From positions 248,001-312,000 of the forward strand of contig NZ_VIGP01000003.1 in the NCBI RefSeq assembly GCF_009299795.1: 64,000 nt of DNA, in the 5' to 3' direction. The notes under the pieces were generated by a model. It had not been told where the DNA came from and did no database searches. It saw nothing but the letters and a program-made list of their open reading frames with translations. The position numbers were made by a program, and so were the translations under genes. This DNA comes from Brachybacterium subflavum (GTDB taxonomy: Bacteria; Actinomycetota; Actinomycetes; Actinomycetales; Dermabacteraceae). Every line of letters begins with the position of its first letter. The stretch's first letter is position 1. Below are positions 42,148-52,296 of this stretch, piece by piece.

Positions 42148-43499
42148 GCGCCCGCATGGAGCACCTCACGCCGCGCGGGAGGTCCGCGGACTCCCCGCCG
42201 GCCGCCCTCCCGCCGGGGTACACGGCCTCCGACCAGGAGCGGTGGGGCGAGGAGCCCCCGAAGTCGCACACCCGCACGCCCTTCCAGAGGGACCGCGCGC
42301 GCGTCCTGCACTCCTCGGCGCTGCGTCGCCTCGGCGCGAAGACCCAGGTGCTGGGCGCCGGCGCCAACGACTTCGTGCGCACCCGCCTCACGCACTCCCT
42401 CGAGGTCGCCCAGGTGGGCCGCGACATCGGCGCGGCCCTGGGCTGCGATCCCGATGTGGTCGACGCCGCCTGCCTCTCGCACGACCTCGGCCATCCGCCG
42501 TTCGGCCACAACGGCGAGAAGGTGCTCGACCAGCTCGCGGCGGGCATCGGAGGCTTCGAGGGCAACGCGCAGACCCTGCGTCTGCTCACGCGGCTCGAGC
42601 CCAAGCTCATCGGGGCCGACCGCCCCTTCGGACTGAACCTCACCCGCGCCACGGTCGACGCCGCGATCAAGTACCCGTGGCGCCGCGGCGAAGGGCCGGA
42701 CCCCGCCTCCTCGAAGTTCGGCGTCTACCCCGATGACCAGGGCGTCTTCGATTGGGCGCGCGACGGCGCTCCGGGCATCCGCAAGTGCTCCGAGGCGCAG
42801 GTCATGGACATCAGCGACGACATCGCCTACTCGGTGCACGACATCGAGGACTCGGTCACCGGCGGCGCTCTCGACCTCGCGCTCCTGGCCGACCCGATGG
42901 AGCGGGCCGCCGCGCTGTACGTCGTCCAGGACTGGTACACGCCGACCGACCCGATCGACGTGCTCGACGCGGCCCTCGCCCGGCTCGAGGACCAGCCCTG
43001 GTGGGTGCTGCGCTACACCGGCTCGATGCGGGACGCCGCCGCGCTCAAGGACATGGCCAGCCAGCTCATCGGCCGCTTCACCCACGCCGTCGTCGAGGCG
43101 ACGCGCGAGCGCCACGGCGAGGGCCCGATCGCGCGCTTCGCCGGGGAGGTCGTCGTCCCCGAGGAGACGCGGCTGGAGATCTCGGTGCTCAAGGGGCTCG
43201 CCGCCGCCTACGTCATGAGCTCCGCGGCCCAGCGCCCGGTCTACGCGCAGCAGGAGCAGATCCTGCGCGACCTCTACGCCCACCTCTGGAACACCGGCAG
43301 CGTGCATCTCAGCCCGATCTTCTCCGAGCTCTGGGAGGATGCCCAGGACGACGCCGGGAGAGCGCGCGTGGTCATCGACCAGATCGCCTCGTTCACCGAC
43401 GTCACCGCGCGTCGCCTGCACGAGACGCTCTACCGCGGCGGCACCACGCACGTGACCGCCGCGGACACGCCGCTCCCGGGCCTCGGCTCGGACCTGTAG
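42144..43499 (+). CDS. dgt: dGTP triphosphohydrolase-like HD enzyme
   Basis: This 451-residue HD-domain phosphohydrolase splits dNTPs to nucleoside and triphosphate. It has RVLHSSALRRLGAKTQV, the second metal half LTHSLEVAQ and the HD motif SHDLGHPPFGHNGE. These mark the Dgt family in its long, actinobacterial form. It is coupled to dusB and lies before dnaG, a common order. The ATG at 42144 has a GGGAGG immediately before it with almost no spacing, so the ATG at 42156 is an alternative. Confidence 0.88.
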   Translation: MSARMEHLTPRGRSADSPPAALPPGYTASDQERWGEEPPKSHTRTPFQRDRARVLHSSALRRLGAKTQVLGAGANDFVRTRLTHSLEVAQVGRDIGAALGCDPDVVDAACLSHDLGHPPFGHNGEKVLDQLAAGIGGFEGNAQTLRLLTRLEPKLIGADRPFGLNLTRATVDAAIKYPWRRGEGPDPASSKFGVYPDDQGVFDWARDGAPGIRKCSEAQVMDISDDIAYSVHDIEDSVTGGALDLALLADPMERAAALYVVQDWYTPTDPIDVLDAALARLEDQPWWVLRYTGSMRDAAALKDMASQLIGRFTHAVVEATRERHGEGPIARFAGEVVVPEETRLEISVLKGLAAAYVMSSAAQRPVYAQQEQILRDLYAHLWNTGSVHLSPIFSELWEDAQDDAGRARVVIDQIASFTDVTARRLHETLYRGGTTHVTAADTPLPGLGSDL

Positions 43500-43554
43500 C
43501 GGCGGGACCGCCCGCAGCACCACGAGAAGGACCGGAGGAGGGGACGAGGAGCCG

Positions 43555-45573
43555 ATGAGCCAGGGCAGGATCCGCCGCGAGGACGTCGAGAAGGTCCGGG
43601 GCACCGCGCGCCTGGACGAGGTCATCGGCGAGCACGTCACCCTGCGCAGCGGCGGCATCGGATCGATGAAGGGCCTGTGCCCCTTCCACGACGAGAAGAC
43701 GCCCAGCTTCAATGTGCGTCCGCAGCTGGGCCACTGGCACTGCTTCGGCTGCGGGGAGGGCGGCGACGTCATCTCCTTCGTGCAGAAGATCGACAACCTC
43801 AGCTTCGTCGAGGCCGTCGAGATGCTCGCCGGCCGCTACGGCGTCGAGCTGCACTACGAGGACGTCGGCCGCGGCGGCGGCGACCGTCCCGACTTCGGCA
43901 CCCGGCAGCGCCTGCTGGATGCCCATGCGATCGCCGAGGAGTACTTCCGCGAGCAGCTCGCGACCGCGAGCGCGCAGGTGGGCAGGCGCTTCCTCGCCGA
44001 GCGCGGCTTCGACCGCGAGGCCGCCGAGCGCTTCGGCGTGGGCTTCGCCCCCGAGGGCTGGGACAGCCTGCTGGGACACCTGCGCGGTCGCGGCTTCACC
44101 GAGCCCGAGCTCACCGCGAGCGGCCTCGTCTCCCAGGGCCAGCGCGGGGTCTACGACCGCTTCCGCGGCCGGCTCGTCTGGCCGATCCGCGACGTCACCG
44201 GCAAGACCATCGGCTTCGGTGCCCGCCGGCTGTTCGAGAACGACCAGGGCCCCAAGTACCTCAACACGCCCGAGTCCCCGATCTACCACAAGTCCCAGGT
44301 GCTCTACGGGCTCGACCTCGCCCGCAAGGAGATCTCCTCCCAGCACCGCGTGGTCGTCGTCGAGGGGTACACCGACGTGATGGCCGCGCACCTCGCGGGC
44401 GTGACCACGGCCGTCGCGAGCTGCGGCACCGCCTTCGGCGCCGACCACGTGAAGGTGGTGCGCCGCATCATGGGGGACACGAACCCCTCGGCGGGACTGC
44501 GCTTGAACGCCGACGGCCGCGGGCTCGGCGGCGAGGTCATCTTCACCTTCGACGGCGACGCCGCGGGTCAGAAGGCGGCGCTGCGCGCCTTCGAGGAGGA
44601 CCAGCGCTTCGTCGCCCAGACCTTCGTGGCGGTCGAGCCCGGTGGCATGGACCCCTGCGAGCTGCGGATCGCCCAGGGCGATGCGGCGGTGCGCGATCTG
44701 GTGGACTCCCGCAAGCCGCTCTTCGAGTTCGCCATCCGCTCCGTCCTCGCCCAGGTCGACCTGGACACCGTCGAGGGCCAGGTCTCCGGGCTGCGGATGG
44801 CCGCTCCGGTGATCGCCCGCATCCGCGACCGCGCCATGCGGCCCGAGTACGCGCGGCGCCTGGCCGGCTGGCTCGGGATGGACGAGCGCACGGTGCTGCG
44901 CGCCGTCCACGACGCCGCCCGCACCGCCCCCCAGCAGGGCCGGCACGCCGAGCGCCCCGGGGAATCGGCCCCGCATGGCGGGACCGGACAGGGCACCGGG
45001 GGTCAGGGCTCCTCGGCCGTCGGGGCCCGCACGGGCGCCGACGATGCCGCGGCCGGCATCCCGATCATGCGCCTCGCGGACGTCGTCAACCGCCGCGATC
45101 CCGTGGGCCAGGTCGAGCTGCAGTCCCTCGCCGTGATGCTGCAGGTGCCGCGGATGCTCGACGTCGAGCGCGTCGGCTCCCTGCCCGACGACTCGTTCCA
45201 CGTCCCGGCCCTGCAGGGGGTCTGGGACGTGATCCTGGCGACCGGCACGCTGCTCGACGCGGTCGAGGGCACCCTCGAGGCGGCCCGCTTCATCGATCAG
45301 GTGCTCGAGATCGCGGGGGAGACGGTGCGCCCGCTCATCATCGAGATCGCCAACGTCGAGCTCCCCGCGCGCGACGAGCAGGATCTCCAGCGCCTCGCCA
45401 CCTCGCTGCTGGACAGGCTCACCGAGCTCTCGATCACGCGCGAGTTCTCCGTGCTGCGCCAGCGTCTGCAGCGCACCGATGCCGGTGCGGATCCCGAGGA
45501 GTACCAGCGCATCCTCGGCCAGCTCACCGCCGCCCAGGAGCGCCGACGGGCCCTGCACTCGCGCGACGAGTGA
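43555..45573 (+). CDS. dnaG: DNA primase
   Basis: DnaG makes RNA primers at the replication fork. The 672-residue protein has the CHC2 zinc finger (CPFH with CFGC, about residues 42-68), the TOPRIM catalytic core (VVVVEGYTDVMAAH and FTFDGDAAGQKAAL), and a C-terminal helicase-binding domain. A disordered Gly/Ser/Arg linker lies at about 460-500. GAGGAG precedes the ATG. Confidence 0.94.
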   Translation: MSQGRIRREDVEKVRGTARLDEVIGEHVTLRSGGIGSMKGLCPFHDEKTPSFNVRPQLGHWHCFGCGEGGDVISFVQKIDNLSFVEAVEMLAGRYGVELHYEDVGRGGGDRPDFGTRQRLLDAHAIAEEYFREQLATASAQVGRRFLAERGFDREAAERFGVGFAPEGWDSLLGHLRGRGFTEPELTASGLVSQGQRGVYDRFRGRLVWPIRDVTGKTIGFGARRLFENDQGPKYLNTPESPIYHKSQVLYGLDLARKEISSQHRVVVVEGYTDVMAAHLAGVTTAVASCGTAFGADHVKVVRRIMGDTNPSAGLRLNADGRGLGGEVIFTFDGDAAGQKAALRAFEEDQRFVAQTFVAVEPGGMDPCELRIAQGDAAVRDLVDSRKPLFEFAIRSVLAQVDLDTVEGQVSGLRMAAPVIARIRDRAMRPEYARRLAGWLGMDERTVLRAVHDAARTAPQQGRHAERPGESAPHGGTGQGTGGQGSSAVGARTGADDAAAGIPIMRLADVVNRRDPVGQVELQSLAVMLQVPRMLDVERVGSLPDDSFHVPALQGVWDVILATGTLLDAVEGTLEAARFIDQVLEIAGETVRPLIIEIANVELPARDEQDLQRLATSLLDRLTELSITREFSVLRQRLQRTDAGADPEEYQRILGQLTAAQERRRALHSRDE

Positions 45574-45595
45574 GAGCCCGAGGGGCGGGAGCCGA

Positions 45596-46975
45596 TCAGA
45601 TGACGGGCGAGGCCGTCTGCACCTCCCGCACGCTCGGCTGCCGGGCGTAGTCGACGCCGGGGAAGCGCCCGAACTGGTCGGTGCGGCCGGAGGCGTGCTG
45701 CGCCTCGGCCCGCTCCAGCAGGGAGAGAGCCTGGTCGGGCGTCGGGTAGCGGTCGCTGAACGAGCTCCCCGCGGGCAGGACCGGCGGGAACCAGGCGCCC
45801 GCGCCGGCACCGAACAGCCCGGGCCGGAACCACAGATGGCCCGGTCGGGTGCGGTCGCGCAGCGCGTGCGCGCGCCAGGTGTTGATGGGGTGGCTCGCCT
45901 GCCAGTTGGCGATGTGCAGCCAGAGTCCCTTCTCGGTCGCGGCGCGGTCGGCGAGCTCGTTGACGTTGACGTCGGCATTGAGATACTTGCCGGCGCCCAG
46001 CACGGCCATCACGCCCGGGGCGCCCTGCGGGCAGAAGGCGTAGCCGAAGTTGTCCGCCGTGTACTCCTGAGTCCGCGAGTAGGCGGTGCCCAGGAGCGGG
46101 ATCTGCGCCAGGAGATTGCTGAACAGCAGACGGAAGTAGGACACGTGGCCCGCGGCCAGGTGGCCCACCTCGTGCCCGATCACGAACCGCAGGGCCTCCG
46201 GGTCGCGCACGGCGCCGCCGACCTCGAACATGTCCGAGTAGACGACCACGAAGCGGCGGAATCCGTGGCCGGAGGCGAAGGCGTTGATCAGACCGTTGCC
46301 CAGGACCACGTAGGCATCGGGTACGCGCCGCATCCCGTGGTGGGCGGCCGCCTCTGCCACCATGCGGTAGCCCTCGGGGAACTGGGTGGGCGACATCCGG
46401 ATGCCCGAGGCTCGCTGCTGCGCGTACAGGAGCGCACGGGAGATCCAGAGGATGAGCGGAAGCAGCATCACGATCGCGAACAGCTGGATCACGAGGGAGC
46501 CGAAGGGGCCGGTCTGCAGGTCCAGGAGCGTCGGGCCCTCCCCGCGGATCGCGTTGACGATGCTCATCACCACGAGGATCGTCCACACCAGGTAGGCGCT
46601 GAGGGTCACGACGATGCCCACGATCAGCAGCGGGATCTCCCACGGGTGGCGGATGCCCCGCTGGCCGAGGATCCCGTGCGTCGTCGCGCCGTTGACGAGG
46701 TTCGGCGCGGACGGTCCGCCGGGCGATGCGCCGCCACCGGGACCGAACCCTCCGCCCGGCGGGGGGCCACTGGGCGCGCCAGGACCACCGGGCGTTCCCG
46801 GGCCGCCCGGCGCACCGGGGCCGCCGGGGTACCCGTGGCCGTCAGGGTACCCGGGACCGCCGGGGTACCCGGGCGCGTCCGGGGAGCCGGAACCGCCTGC
46901 GAAGGACTGCTCACCGGCGGAGGCGGGGTCGCCGGCGGACGGCTGCCCCAGCGGAGAGGACGGGGGATACGTCAT
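45596..46975 (-). CDS. M48-family membrane metallopeptidase with Gly-Pro-rich N-terminus
   Basis: The catalytic zinc motif HEVGH lies at 268-272 ([12 protein letters not shown]), after two membrane segments at about 115-137 and 160-180. HtpX/M48 peptidases of this kind cut misfolded membrane proteins. The first 95 residues are collagen-like Gly-Pro-x repeats ([17 protein letters not shown]), probably a flexible cytoplasmic tail. The ATG at 46975 follows GAGGAG. It is 459 residues long. Confidence 0.84.
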   Translation of the reverse strand: MTYPPSSPLGQPSAGDPASAGEQSFAGGSGSPDAPGYPGGPGYPDGHGYPGGPGAPGGPGTPGGPGAPSGPPPGGGFGPGGGASPGGPSAPNLVNGATTHGILGQRGIRHPWEIPLLIVGIVVTLSAYLVWTILVVMSIVNAIRGEGPTLLDLQTGPFGSLVIQLFAIVMLLPLILWISRALLYAQQRASGIRMSPTQFPEGYRMVAEAAAHHGMRRVPDAYVVLGNGLINAFASGHGFRRFVVVYSDMFEVGGAVRDPEALRFVIGHEVGHLAAGHVSYFRLLFSNLLAQIPLLGTAYSRTQEYTADNFGYAFCPQGAPGVMAVLGAGKYLNADVNVNELADRAATEKGLWLHIANWQASHPINTWRAHALRDRTRPGHLWFRPGLFGAGAGAWFPPVLPAGSSFSDRYPTPDQALSLLERAEAQHASGRTDQFGRFPGVDYARQPSVREVQTASPVI

Positions 46976-47102
46976 GGAGGGCTCCTCGGAGGTCGACGGT
47001 GCGATCACACGGTAGCGCTCGGAGCGTTCCATGCGACATCGACCTCGGTCGATGACTGGTCTGCCCTCGTCGGAAGTCGAGCGGCCCTGGAGGGGGTCGC
47101 CG

Positions 47103-48995
47103 TCACAGGTGGGTCGCGAAGTGCTCCGCGATCGCGTGCTGAAGGCGGATCCGGTTCTCCGGGTTGCCGAACCCGTGCCCCTCGTCGTCGGCCAGCAGAT
47201 AGCGCACCGCGACGCCGCGTTCGCGCAGCGAGGCGACGATCGTGTCGGACTCGGTGCGCTGGACCCGGGCGTCGTTCGCGCCGTGGGCGATCAGCAGGGG
47301 CGTGCTGATCCGGTCGACGTGGGTGAGCGGCGAGCGGGCGCGCATCTCCGCCTCCTGCGCCGCGTCCTCGGGGTCGCCGACGTAGGTGAGCCAGTTGCTG
47401 CGCAGGTAGGGGCGGCTCACCGGCGGCAGGCTCCGCAGGAAGCTCGCGAGGTCGGCGATGCCGACGATGTCCACGGCCGCGGCGAAGCGCTCCGGGGTGA
47501 AGGCGGCACCGACCAGTGCTGCATAGCCGCCGTAGGAGCCACCGAGGATGCCCAGGCGGTCGGGATCCGCGATCCCCTGGGCGACCGCCCAGTCCACCGC
47601 GTCGAGGAGGTCGTCGTGCATCGCCCCGGCGAACTCGCCGACCGCGGCGAGGGTGTGGCGCCTGCCATACCCGGAGGAGCCGCGGAAGTTCACCTGCAGC
47701 ACCGCATACCCGCGGCTCGCCAGGAACTGCGACTGCGGGTTGAAGCCCCAGCTGTCGTGCACCCACGGTCCGCCGTGCACCTCGAGCACGAGGGGCAGGT
47801 CCCGCGGCGGCCGTCCGGGCGGCAGGGTGAGGAAGCCGTGCAGAGGCAGACCGTCGCGGGCGGTGAGCGAAACGGGCTCCATGGGGGCGAGATCCTGCGG
47901 ATCCAGGTGCGGGGAGGAAGGGGAGAGTCGGCGGCTCTCGCCGGTCGTGCGGTCGTGGAACCAGGCCACGTCCGGCTCCCGGTCGTGGAGGAAGGTCGCC
48001 ACCCAGCGCTGGCCCGAGAGATCCGAGGACAGCGCGCCCAGGACCCCGTCGGACAGCGCGGACAGCGCCGCATGCACCTCGGCGAAGCCGGGATCGATCA
48101 CCACGATCCGGGGCCTGGGACCCGTGAAGCGGGCCGCGAGGATCTCGCCGCTGCGGCGGTCGGTGTACAGCGTCGGCGGCAGCACCCCGGGAGCCAGCAC
48201 GCTGAGGATGTCGAGGCTCCAGCCCTCCACGGCGGCGAGCACGCGGATCTCCCCGGTTGCGCGGTCCACGCGCACCAGCTGGAGGTCGTCGCCCTCGAGG
48301 TAGCTGCCGAGCACGAGCCCGGTGCCGTCGGGCGTCGACTGCTGGATCTCGACCCCCATCGGATGGTCCGCGCCCCCGACCCGCAGCAGAGCACGGTGCT
48401 CCCCGGAGACCGGATCGATCGCGGAGAACTGCGTGTCGCCCTCGTCGGTGACGCGGGCGAGGAACGCCGGGGTGCCCTCGCCGTCCAGGAGCAGGTCCTG
48501 CCCGGGGCCGGGCTGCTCGTTGCGGAGGGTGGTCTCGCCGGACGCCACATCGATCAGGAACGTGTCCAGCGCGGCGGGACGGCGGTTCATCGTGGCGAGC
48601 ACCGTGGCGGAACGGGACCGCAGCGGCTCCGCGGCGAAGACTCGCGATCCCGCGGGCAGCGGGGTGAGGTCGACGGCCGGGGTGCTGGGGGAGCGCAGAT
48701 CGACCCGGAACAGGTGCCAGTCCTCGTTCCCGTCGGTGTCCTGGAGGTACAGCAGCCAGCGCGGGTCCTCGCAGAAGAAGAACGCGGAGATGCCGCGCCG
48801 TTCATCATGGGTCACGCAGCGGGCGTCCTCATGGCCCTCGTCGATCCCGCGCACCCAGATGTTGCGCCGTCCGTGCGCGGGGGCGAGATAGGCGAGCAGG
48901 GCGCCGTCCGGAGAGATCATCGGGCTCGAGAACTCCGGATCGGCGAAGAGCTCCTCGGCCTCGAGCGGGCGCGGTCGGTGCGGAATGCTGGTCAT
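47103..48995 (-). CDS. S9-family serine peptidase (prolyl oligopeptidase/acyl aminoacyl type)
   Basis: This 630-residue enzyme has an N-terminal beta-propeller (about 1-370) and a C-terminal alpha/beta hydrolase with nucleophile Ser487 in GGSYGGYA and the final histidine in [13 protein letters not shown]. Such peptidases release dipeptides or cleave after proline in short peptides; no signal peptide is seen, so it is cytoplasmic. The ATG at 48995 has GGAGGAGAAG before it. Its promoter is a near-perfect MerR-type site, so expression is probably induced by an effector. Confidence 0.87.
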   Translation of the reverse strand: MTSIPHRPRPLEAEELFADPEFSSPMISPDGALLAYLAPAHGRRNIWVRGIDEGHEDARCVTHDERRGISAFFFCEDPRWLLYLQDTDGNEDWHLFRVDLRSPSTPAVDLTPLPAGSRVFAAEPLRSRSATVLATMNRRPAALDTFLIDVASGETTLRNEQPGPGQDLLLDGEGTPAFLARVTDEGDTQFSAIDPVSGEHRALLRVGGADHPMGVEIQQSTPDGTGLVLGSYLEGDDLQLVRVDRATGEIRVLAAVEGWSLDILSVLAPGVLPPTLYTDRRSGEILAARFTGPRPRIVVIDPGFAEVHAALSALSDGVLGALSSDLSGQRWVATFLHDREPDVAWFHDRTTGESRRLSPSSPHLDPQDLAPMEPVSLTARDGLPLHGFLTLPPGRPPRDLPLVLEVHGGPWVHDSWGFNPQSQFLASRGYAVLQVNFRGSSGYGRRHTLAAVGEFAGAMHDDLLDAVDWAVAQGIADPDRLGILGGSYGGYAALVGAAFTPERFAAAVDIVGIADLASFLRSLPPVSRPYLRSNWLTYVGDPEDAAQEAEMRARSPLTHVDRISTPLLIAHGANDARVQRTESDTIVASLRERGVAVRYLLADDEGHGFGNPENRIRLQHAIAEHFATHL

Positions 48996-49032
48996 ACGGG
49001 CTTCTCCTCCGGGTGGCGGGCTCGGACGGACC

Positions 49033-49063
49033 ATCAGAAACCGTGCCCTCAGGGCACGGTCAA
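49033..49063 (-). promoter_or_regulatory. MerR-type promoter of the S9 peptidase gene
   Basis: On the minus strand, TTGACC (49058-49063) and TCTGAT (49033-49038) are exactly 19 bases apart. The spacer is filled by a perfect dyad of two 10-base arms around one base (49040-49060, arm ACCGTGCCCT). Over-long spacers holding a dyad are the hallmark of promoters that MerR proteins twist into use. The -10 lies 38 bases before the peptidase start. Confidence 0.82.
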
Positions 49064-49131
49064 GCCGTGTCTTCCCCATCGCTGCCCGGTCCGTCAGGAT
49101 GGGGAATGGTCGCGTCGACGAGGAACTCCCG

Positions 49132-49632
49132 ATGACCTGGAGCACGCGCGGGCTCGCGGAACTGGCCGGCACCACGGTGAAGAGCGTGCGCCACTACCAT
49201 TCCGTGGGTCTGCTCGAGGAGCCCGGCAGGGCGGCGAACGGGTACAAGCACTACGGCACGCCCCACCTCGTGCGCCTGCTGCAGATCACTCTGCTGCGGA
49301 ACCTGGGGATGTCCCTCGCCGACATCGCGGAGGCCGGGGAGGCCGACGAGGACTTCAACGCGCTCGCGCCCGATGCGGACGACGACACCGTGAGCGCCGT
49401 GGCGGCGCCATCGACGCGCACGGCCATCGCCTCGATCCCGTCGATCCGTCATCCTCGGCGCCATGCGCGAAGGAGACGCTTCTCCCGCCCACCCGCCCGC
49501 CTCGGCGAGCTTCCGACACCGAGTGCGGAGATCGACCGGAAAGCAGTCATCGCTGTTCAGGTTGGAGGTCGTACGGCTGCTCGGCAGGCCAGCGAGGTGG
49601 GGTGGGCGTCAACCCGTGCGGTCAGACTCTAG
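49132..49632 (+). CDS. MerR-family regulator, C-terminus apparently degenerate
   Basis: Residues 1-75 are a clear MerR DNA-binding domain (WSTRGLAELAGTTVKSVRHYH, split as WSTRGLAELAG plus TTVKSVRHYH; then VGLLEEPGR and LLRNLGMSLADIAEAG). After about residue 80 the protein stops resembling the family: the coiled-coil dimer helix is absent and the rest is Arg/Pro-rich, typical of translated non-coding DNA. A frameshift, truncation or replacement at the edge of the neighbouring gene block is likely. The frame overlaps the MFS gene end by 11 bases. DNA binding without dimerisation would be doubtful. It is divergent from the S9 peptidase across a MerR-type promoter, its presumed target. Confidence 0.65.
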   Translation: MTWSTRGLAELAGTTVKSVRHYHSVGLLEEPGRAANGYKHYGTPHLVRLLQITLLRNLGMSLADIAEAGEADEDFNALAPDADDDTVSAVAAPSTRTAIASIPSIRHPRRHARRRRFSRPPARLGELPTPSAEIDRKAVIAVQVGGRTAARQASEVGWASTRAVRL

Positions 49633-50962
49633 GACTGGCTTCCTCGGCCCGGAGACCGGCATCGCCTGGGGTGAAGCTCTTCCCCGATACCTGTCGGCGA
49701 TTCTCTCCAGGGTCCGCGGGAGTGCGGAGGCAACGATGCGTGAGCACCGCGGCGAGCACGTAGAGACCGGCGTAGACAAGGACGACTCCCGCGTAGCCGA
49801 GAGCGGTCCCCAGCAGTGAGTACGTGACGGGGCCGATGAACACGCACAATCCGGCGGCGAGGCTGTAGGTCGCCATGGCATTGCCCTTCTCCGGAAGCGG
49901 GACCATCGAGGTCATCATCGCGGTGAGCGGAATGAATCCGGCCAGGGTGATGCCGTAGACGCCGGCGAGGACGAGGGGCACCCACAGCACCCCCGGTGTG
50001 AGCTGGGGGATCCAGTAGAGCGCGATGACGGCGACCGCACTGCCGACGGACCCGATCCAGGTCACCGTGCGTCTCCACCCGAAGACGTCTCCGAGGCGCC
50101 CGAGGAACGGGTCTGCCAGCAGACCGAACAGTCCCATGGCCGTGACGACGAGCAGGTACTGCGACGTGGTGAGGCCGATGCGCTCCGTGAAGTAGAACGG
50201 GAAGAAGACGAAGAAGCCGAAGTAGGGGGCCATGTTGATGACACGGACGACCGCGGCCACCGCGAGACGGGGGTACCGGCGCATCACGGTGACACCGCGG
50301 CCGAGCTCGTGTGCCACGGAGAAGTCCGTGGCCGTGCGATCGGCCAACGGCCTCCAGCCGTGGACTTCGCGGACACCCCAGGCGCCGATCACGCCGCCCG
50401 CGGCCACGATCACAAAGGCGACCCAGAGCGTGGCGTACGACCCGATCTGGGGGATGGTGACGGCGGCCAGTGCCGAGCCGAGCGTGGGCAGGCCCGCTGT
50501 GTAGGCGAACCAGAACCAGCCGCTCGCGCCTCCTGCGTGCTCCGGGCGGACTGCGACCTGGATCCACAGCAGGAATGCGTAGGCGAACAGTGGGTATGCG
50601 ACACCGCGAAGGCCGTAGAGGGCGAAGATCAGTGGTTCGTTGCCGGCGGGGACGGCGAGGAGCAGGAAGGCGGCTTCGAGGATGATCCAGGCGATCGCGC
50701 CGATGCGCATGACGGTGACCGGCGACCAGATGTTCGACAGCGTTCCGGAGAACCAGGCCCCGACGGAGGTGAAGACGCCGTACACGGTGATGACGGCGGC
50801 CGCGGTGTGCTCGGTGAGGCCGGTATCGACGAGGAACGGGGTGATGAAGTTCGACTCGACGCCGTCCCCGATCATGAACAGCAGCACCGCGATGTACCCG
50901 AAGAGCAGGGGACGGGGAAGTCCGATCCTGTCCCAGAGGGAGCTGGCTGCCGGCGCGGTCAC
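49622..50962 (-). CDS. MFS transporter, RbtT/DalT/CsbX (polyol) type
   Basis: This 446-residue protein has about twelve membrane segments. GDGVESNFITPFLVDTGL, VYGVFTSVGAWFSGTLS and GLRGVAYPLFAYAFLLW resemble the RbtT/DalT/CsbX branch that imports ribitol, D-arabinitol or alpha-ketoglutarate-like substrates. Its GTG start overlaps the dehydrogenase stop by four bases. With that enzyme and a SorC-type regulator it forms a small sugar-alcohol module. The exact substrate is unknown. Confidence 0.8.
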   Translation of the reverse strand: MTAPAASSLWDRIGLPRPLLFGYIAVLLFMIGDGVESNFITPFLVDTGLTEHTAAAVITVYGVFTSVGAWFSGTLSNIWSPVTVMRIGAIAWIILEAAFLLLAVPAGNEPLIFALYGLRGVAYPLFAYAFLLWIQVAVRPEHAGGASGWFWFAYTAGLPTLGSALAAVTIPQIGSYATLWVAFVIVAAGGVIGAWGVREVHGWRPLADRTATDFSVAHELGRGVTVMRRYPRLAVAAVVRVINMAPYFGFFVFFPFYFTERIGLTTSQYLLVVTAMGLFGLLADPFLGRLGDVFGWRRTVTWIGSVGSAVAVIALYWIPQLTPGVLWVPLVLAGVYGITLAGFIPLTAMMTSMVPLPEKGNAMATYSLAAGLCVFIGPVTYSLLGTALGYAGVVLVYAGLYVLAAVLTHRCLRTPADPGENRRQVSGKSFTPGDAGLRAEEASPRV

Positions 50963-52038
50963 TGGTCGTCCCCGCGGACGATCGCGACCTTGCCGCCGAT
51001 TCCGGAATCTGCGGTGCGGTACGCGTCGTCGACCGCTGTGAGCGGGAAGGTGTGGGTGACGACGCTGCCGGGGTGCAGACCCCACCGGTCGAGGTTCTCG
51101 AGCAGCTCGCGCATGTGGTGCACGCTCGTCACCCAGGAGCCGAAGAGGGTGATCTGCCGGTGGATGAGCTCCTCGGACACGTCCGTGGTGAGGGTGCCGC
51201 CTTCCCCGACGAGGACCGTGCGGCCCCAGCGCCGCGTGCTGCGCAGGGCGGTGGACTGCCCTGCCCCGCTGCCCGAGCAGTCGACCGCCACGTGCGCTCC
51301 GTCTCCCAGGATCCCTGGAAGTGCGTCAGCGTCGACGGCACGGTCGACGGCTCCGAGGGCGAGGGCCTGCTCGCGTCGAGAGCCGGAGGGGTCGGTGCCG
51401 ACGACGAGCGGGGAGCCGAGCGCCTTGGCGAGGAGTCCGGCTGCGAGTCCGACGGGACCCAGGCCGGTGACGAGCACGGTGTCCGCTCCTGAGACGTCCG
51501 CGCGGCGGAGCGCCTCGTAGGCGGTGCCGAATCCGCAGGCGACGCACGCGCCGTCGAGGTAGGTGAGGGAGTCGGGGAGGGGCAGGAGATCCTTCTCCTC
51601 GGCGAGGAGATACTCGGCGTGGCCGCCGTCGCGCTGCCATCCGTAGGCGGCGCGATGGGGAGAGAGGCATCCGATCGGGTACCCGCGGCGGCACTCGTCG
51701 CACAGGCCGCAGCCGGAGATGTGGTAGACGACCCGGCGGTCGCCCACCTCCGTTGCAGTGCAGCCCTCACCGACGGCGACGACCCGGCCGCAGGGCTCGT
51801 GGCCTCCGACGACCCCTTGGTACGCCTCGGGGCCGGAGCCCAGATGCTCGCGGTAGATGGCGCGCAGGTCGCTGCCGCAGATCGTGCTCGCACGCATCTC
51901 GAGCAGCACCTGTCGGCGGCCGGGAGTGGGGATGGGAACCTCGTGCAGCTCGGTCTTCGACCCACCGGGGAGGTAGGCGGCCTGCATGGTGGCTCGGGCC
52001 TCGTCCGTCCTGGAGCGGGTGGGGACGGTATCGGTCAT
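50959..52038 (-). CDS. Zinc-dependent alcohol/polyol dehydrogenase
   Basis: This 359-residue medium-chain dehydrogenase has catalytic zinc ligands Cys54 (ICGSD) and His80-Glu81 (GGHEPCGRV). The structural zinc quartet is Cys110, 113, 116 and 124, and the NAD motif is VLVTGLGPVGLAAG. It likely oxidises a sugar alcohol brought in by the coupled MFS transporter. AGGAGA precedes the ATG. The specific substrate cannot be read. Confidence 0.85.
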   Translation of the reverse strand: MTDTVPTRSRTDEARATMQAAYLPGGSKTELHEVPIPTPGRRQVLLEMRASTICGSDLRAIYREHLGSGPEAYQGVVGGHEPCGRVVAVGEGCTATEVGDRRVVYHISGCGLCDECRRGYPIGCLSPHRAAYGWQRDGGHAEYLLAEEKDLLPLPDSLTYLDGACVACGFGTAYEALRRADVSGADTVLVTGLGPVGLAAGLLAKALGSPLVVGTDPSGSRREQALALGAVDRAVDADALPGILGDGAHVAVDCSGSGAGQSTALRSTRRWGRTVLVGEGGTLTTDVSEELIHRQITLFGSWVTSVHHMRELLENLDRWGLHPGSVVTHTFPLTAVDDAYRTADSGIGGKVAIVRGDDQ

Positions 52039-52296
52039 CGCGTGTCTCCTTCGACATGGTGGCGCGCTCGCGGCGCTGGGACTCGTTCGAGATTCAGCGG
52101 TGTGATCGGGAGAGGTCAATGCGAGCGGACGGATCCGTCGACGGCGGTGCTCATGCGAGCGCGCGGCATATGGTCTGCTCCCCGGACGGGCGGAACATCT
52201 TGCGCCGTGGCGCGTGGCCTGATAGCGGTGTCGCCTGACCCGCGAGGCAGTCGCGAGCGGCCGCGGGTGGAAAGCTCGCACATGGAGGTGGAGTGG
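52039..52296. promoter_or_regulatory. Divergent control region of the polyol module
   Basis: These 258 bases separate the dehydrogenase (minus) from the SorC regulator (plus) and must hold both promoters and probably the operator. An alternative regulator start at ATG 52282 lies within it. No unambiguous operator repeat was identified. Confidence 0.5.

Noticed and set aside
46740-46930. GC-rich tandem repeats
   Set aside because: They encode the Gly-Pro-x tail of the M48 peptidase.
47037-47054. Inverted repeat CATCGACC-TC-GGTCGATG after the S9 peptidase gene
   Set aside because: Only 8 pairs, about 50 bases past the stop and without other signals; too weak to call as terminator or operator.
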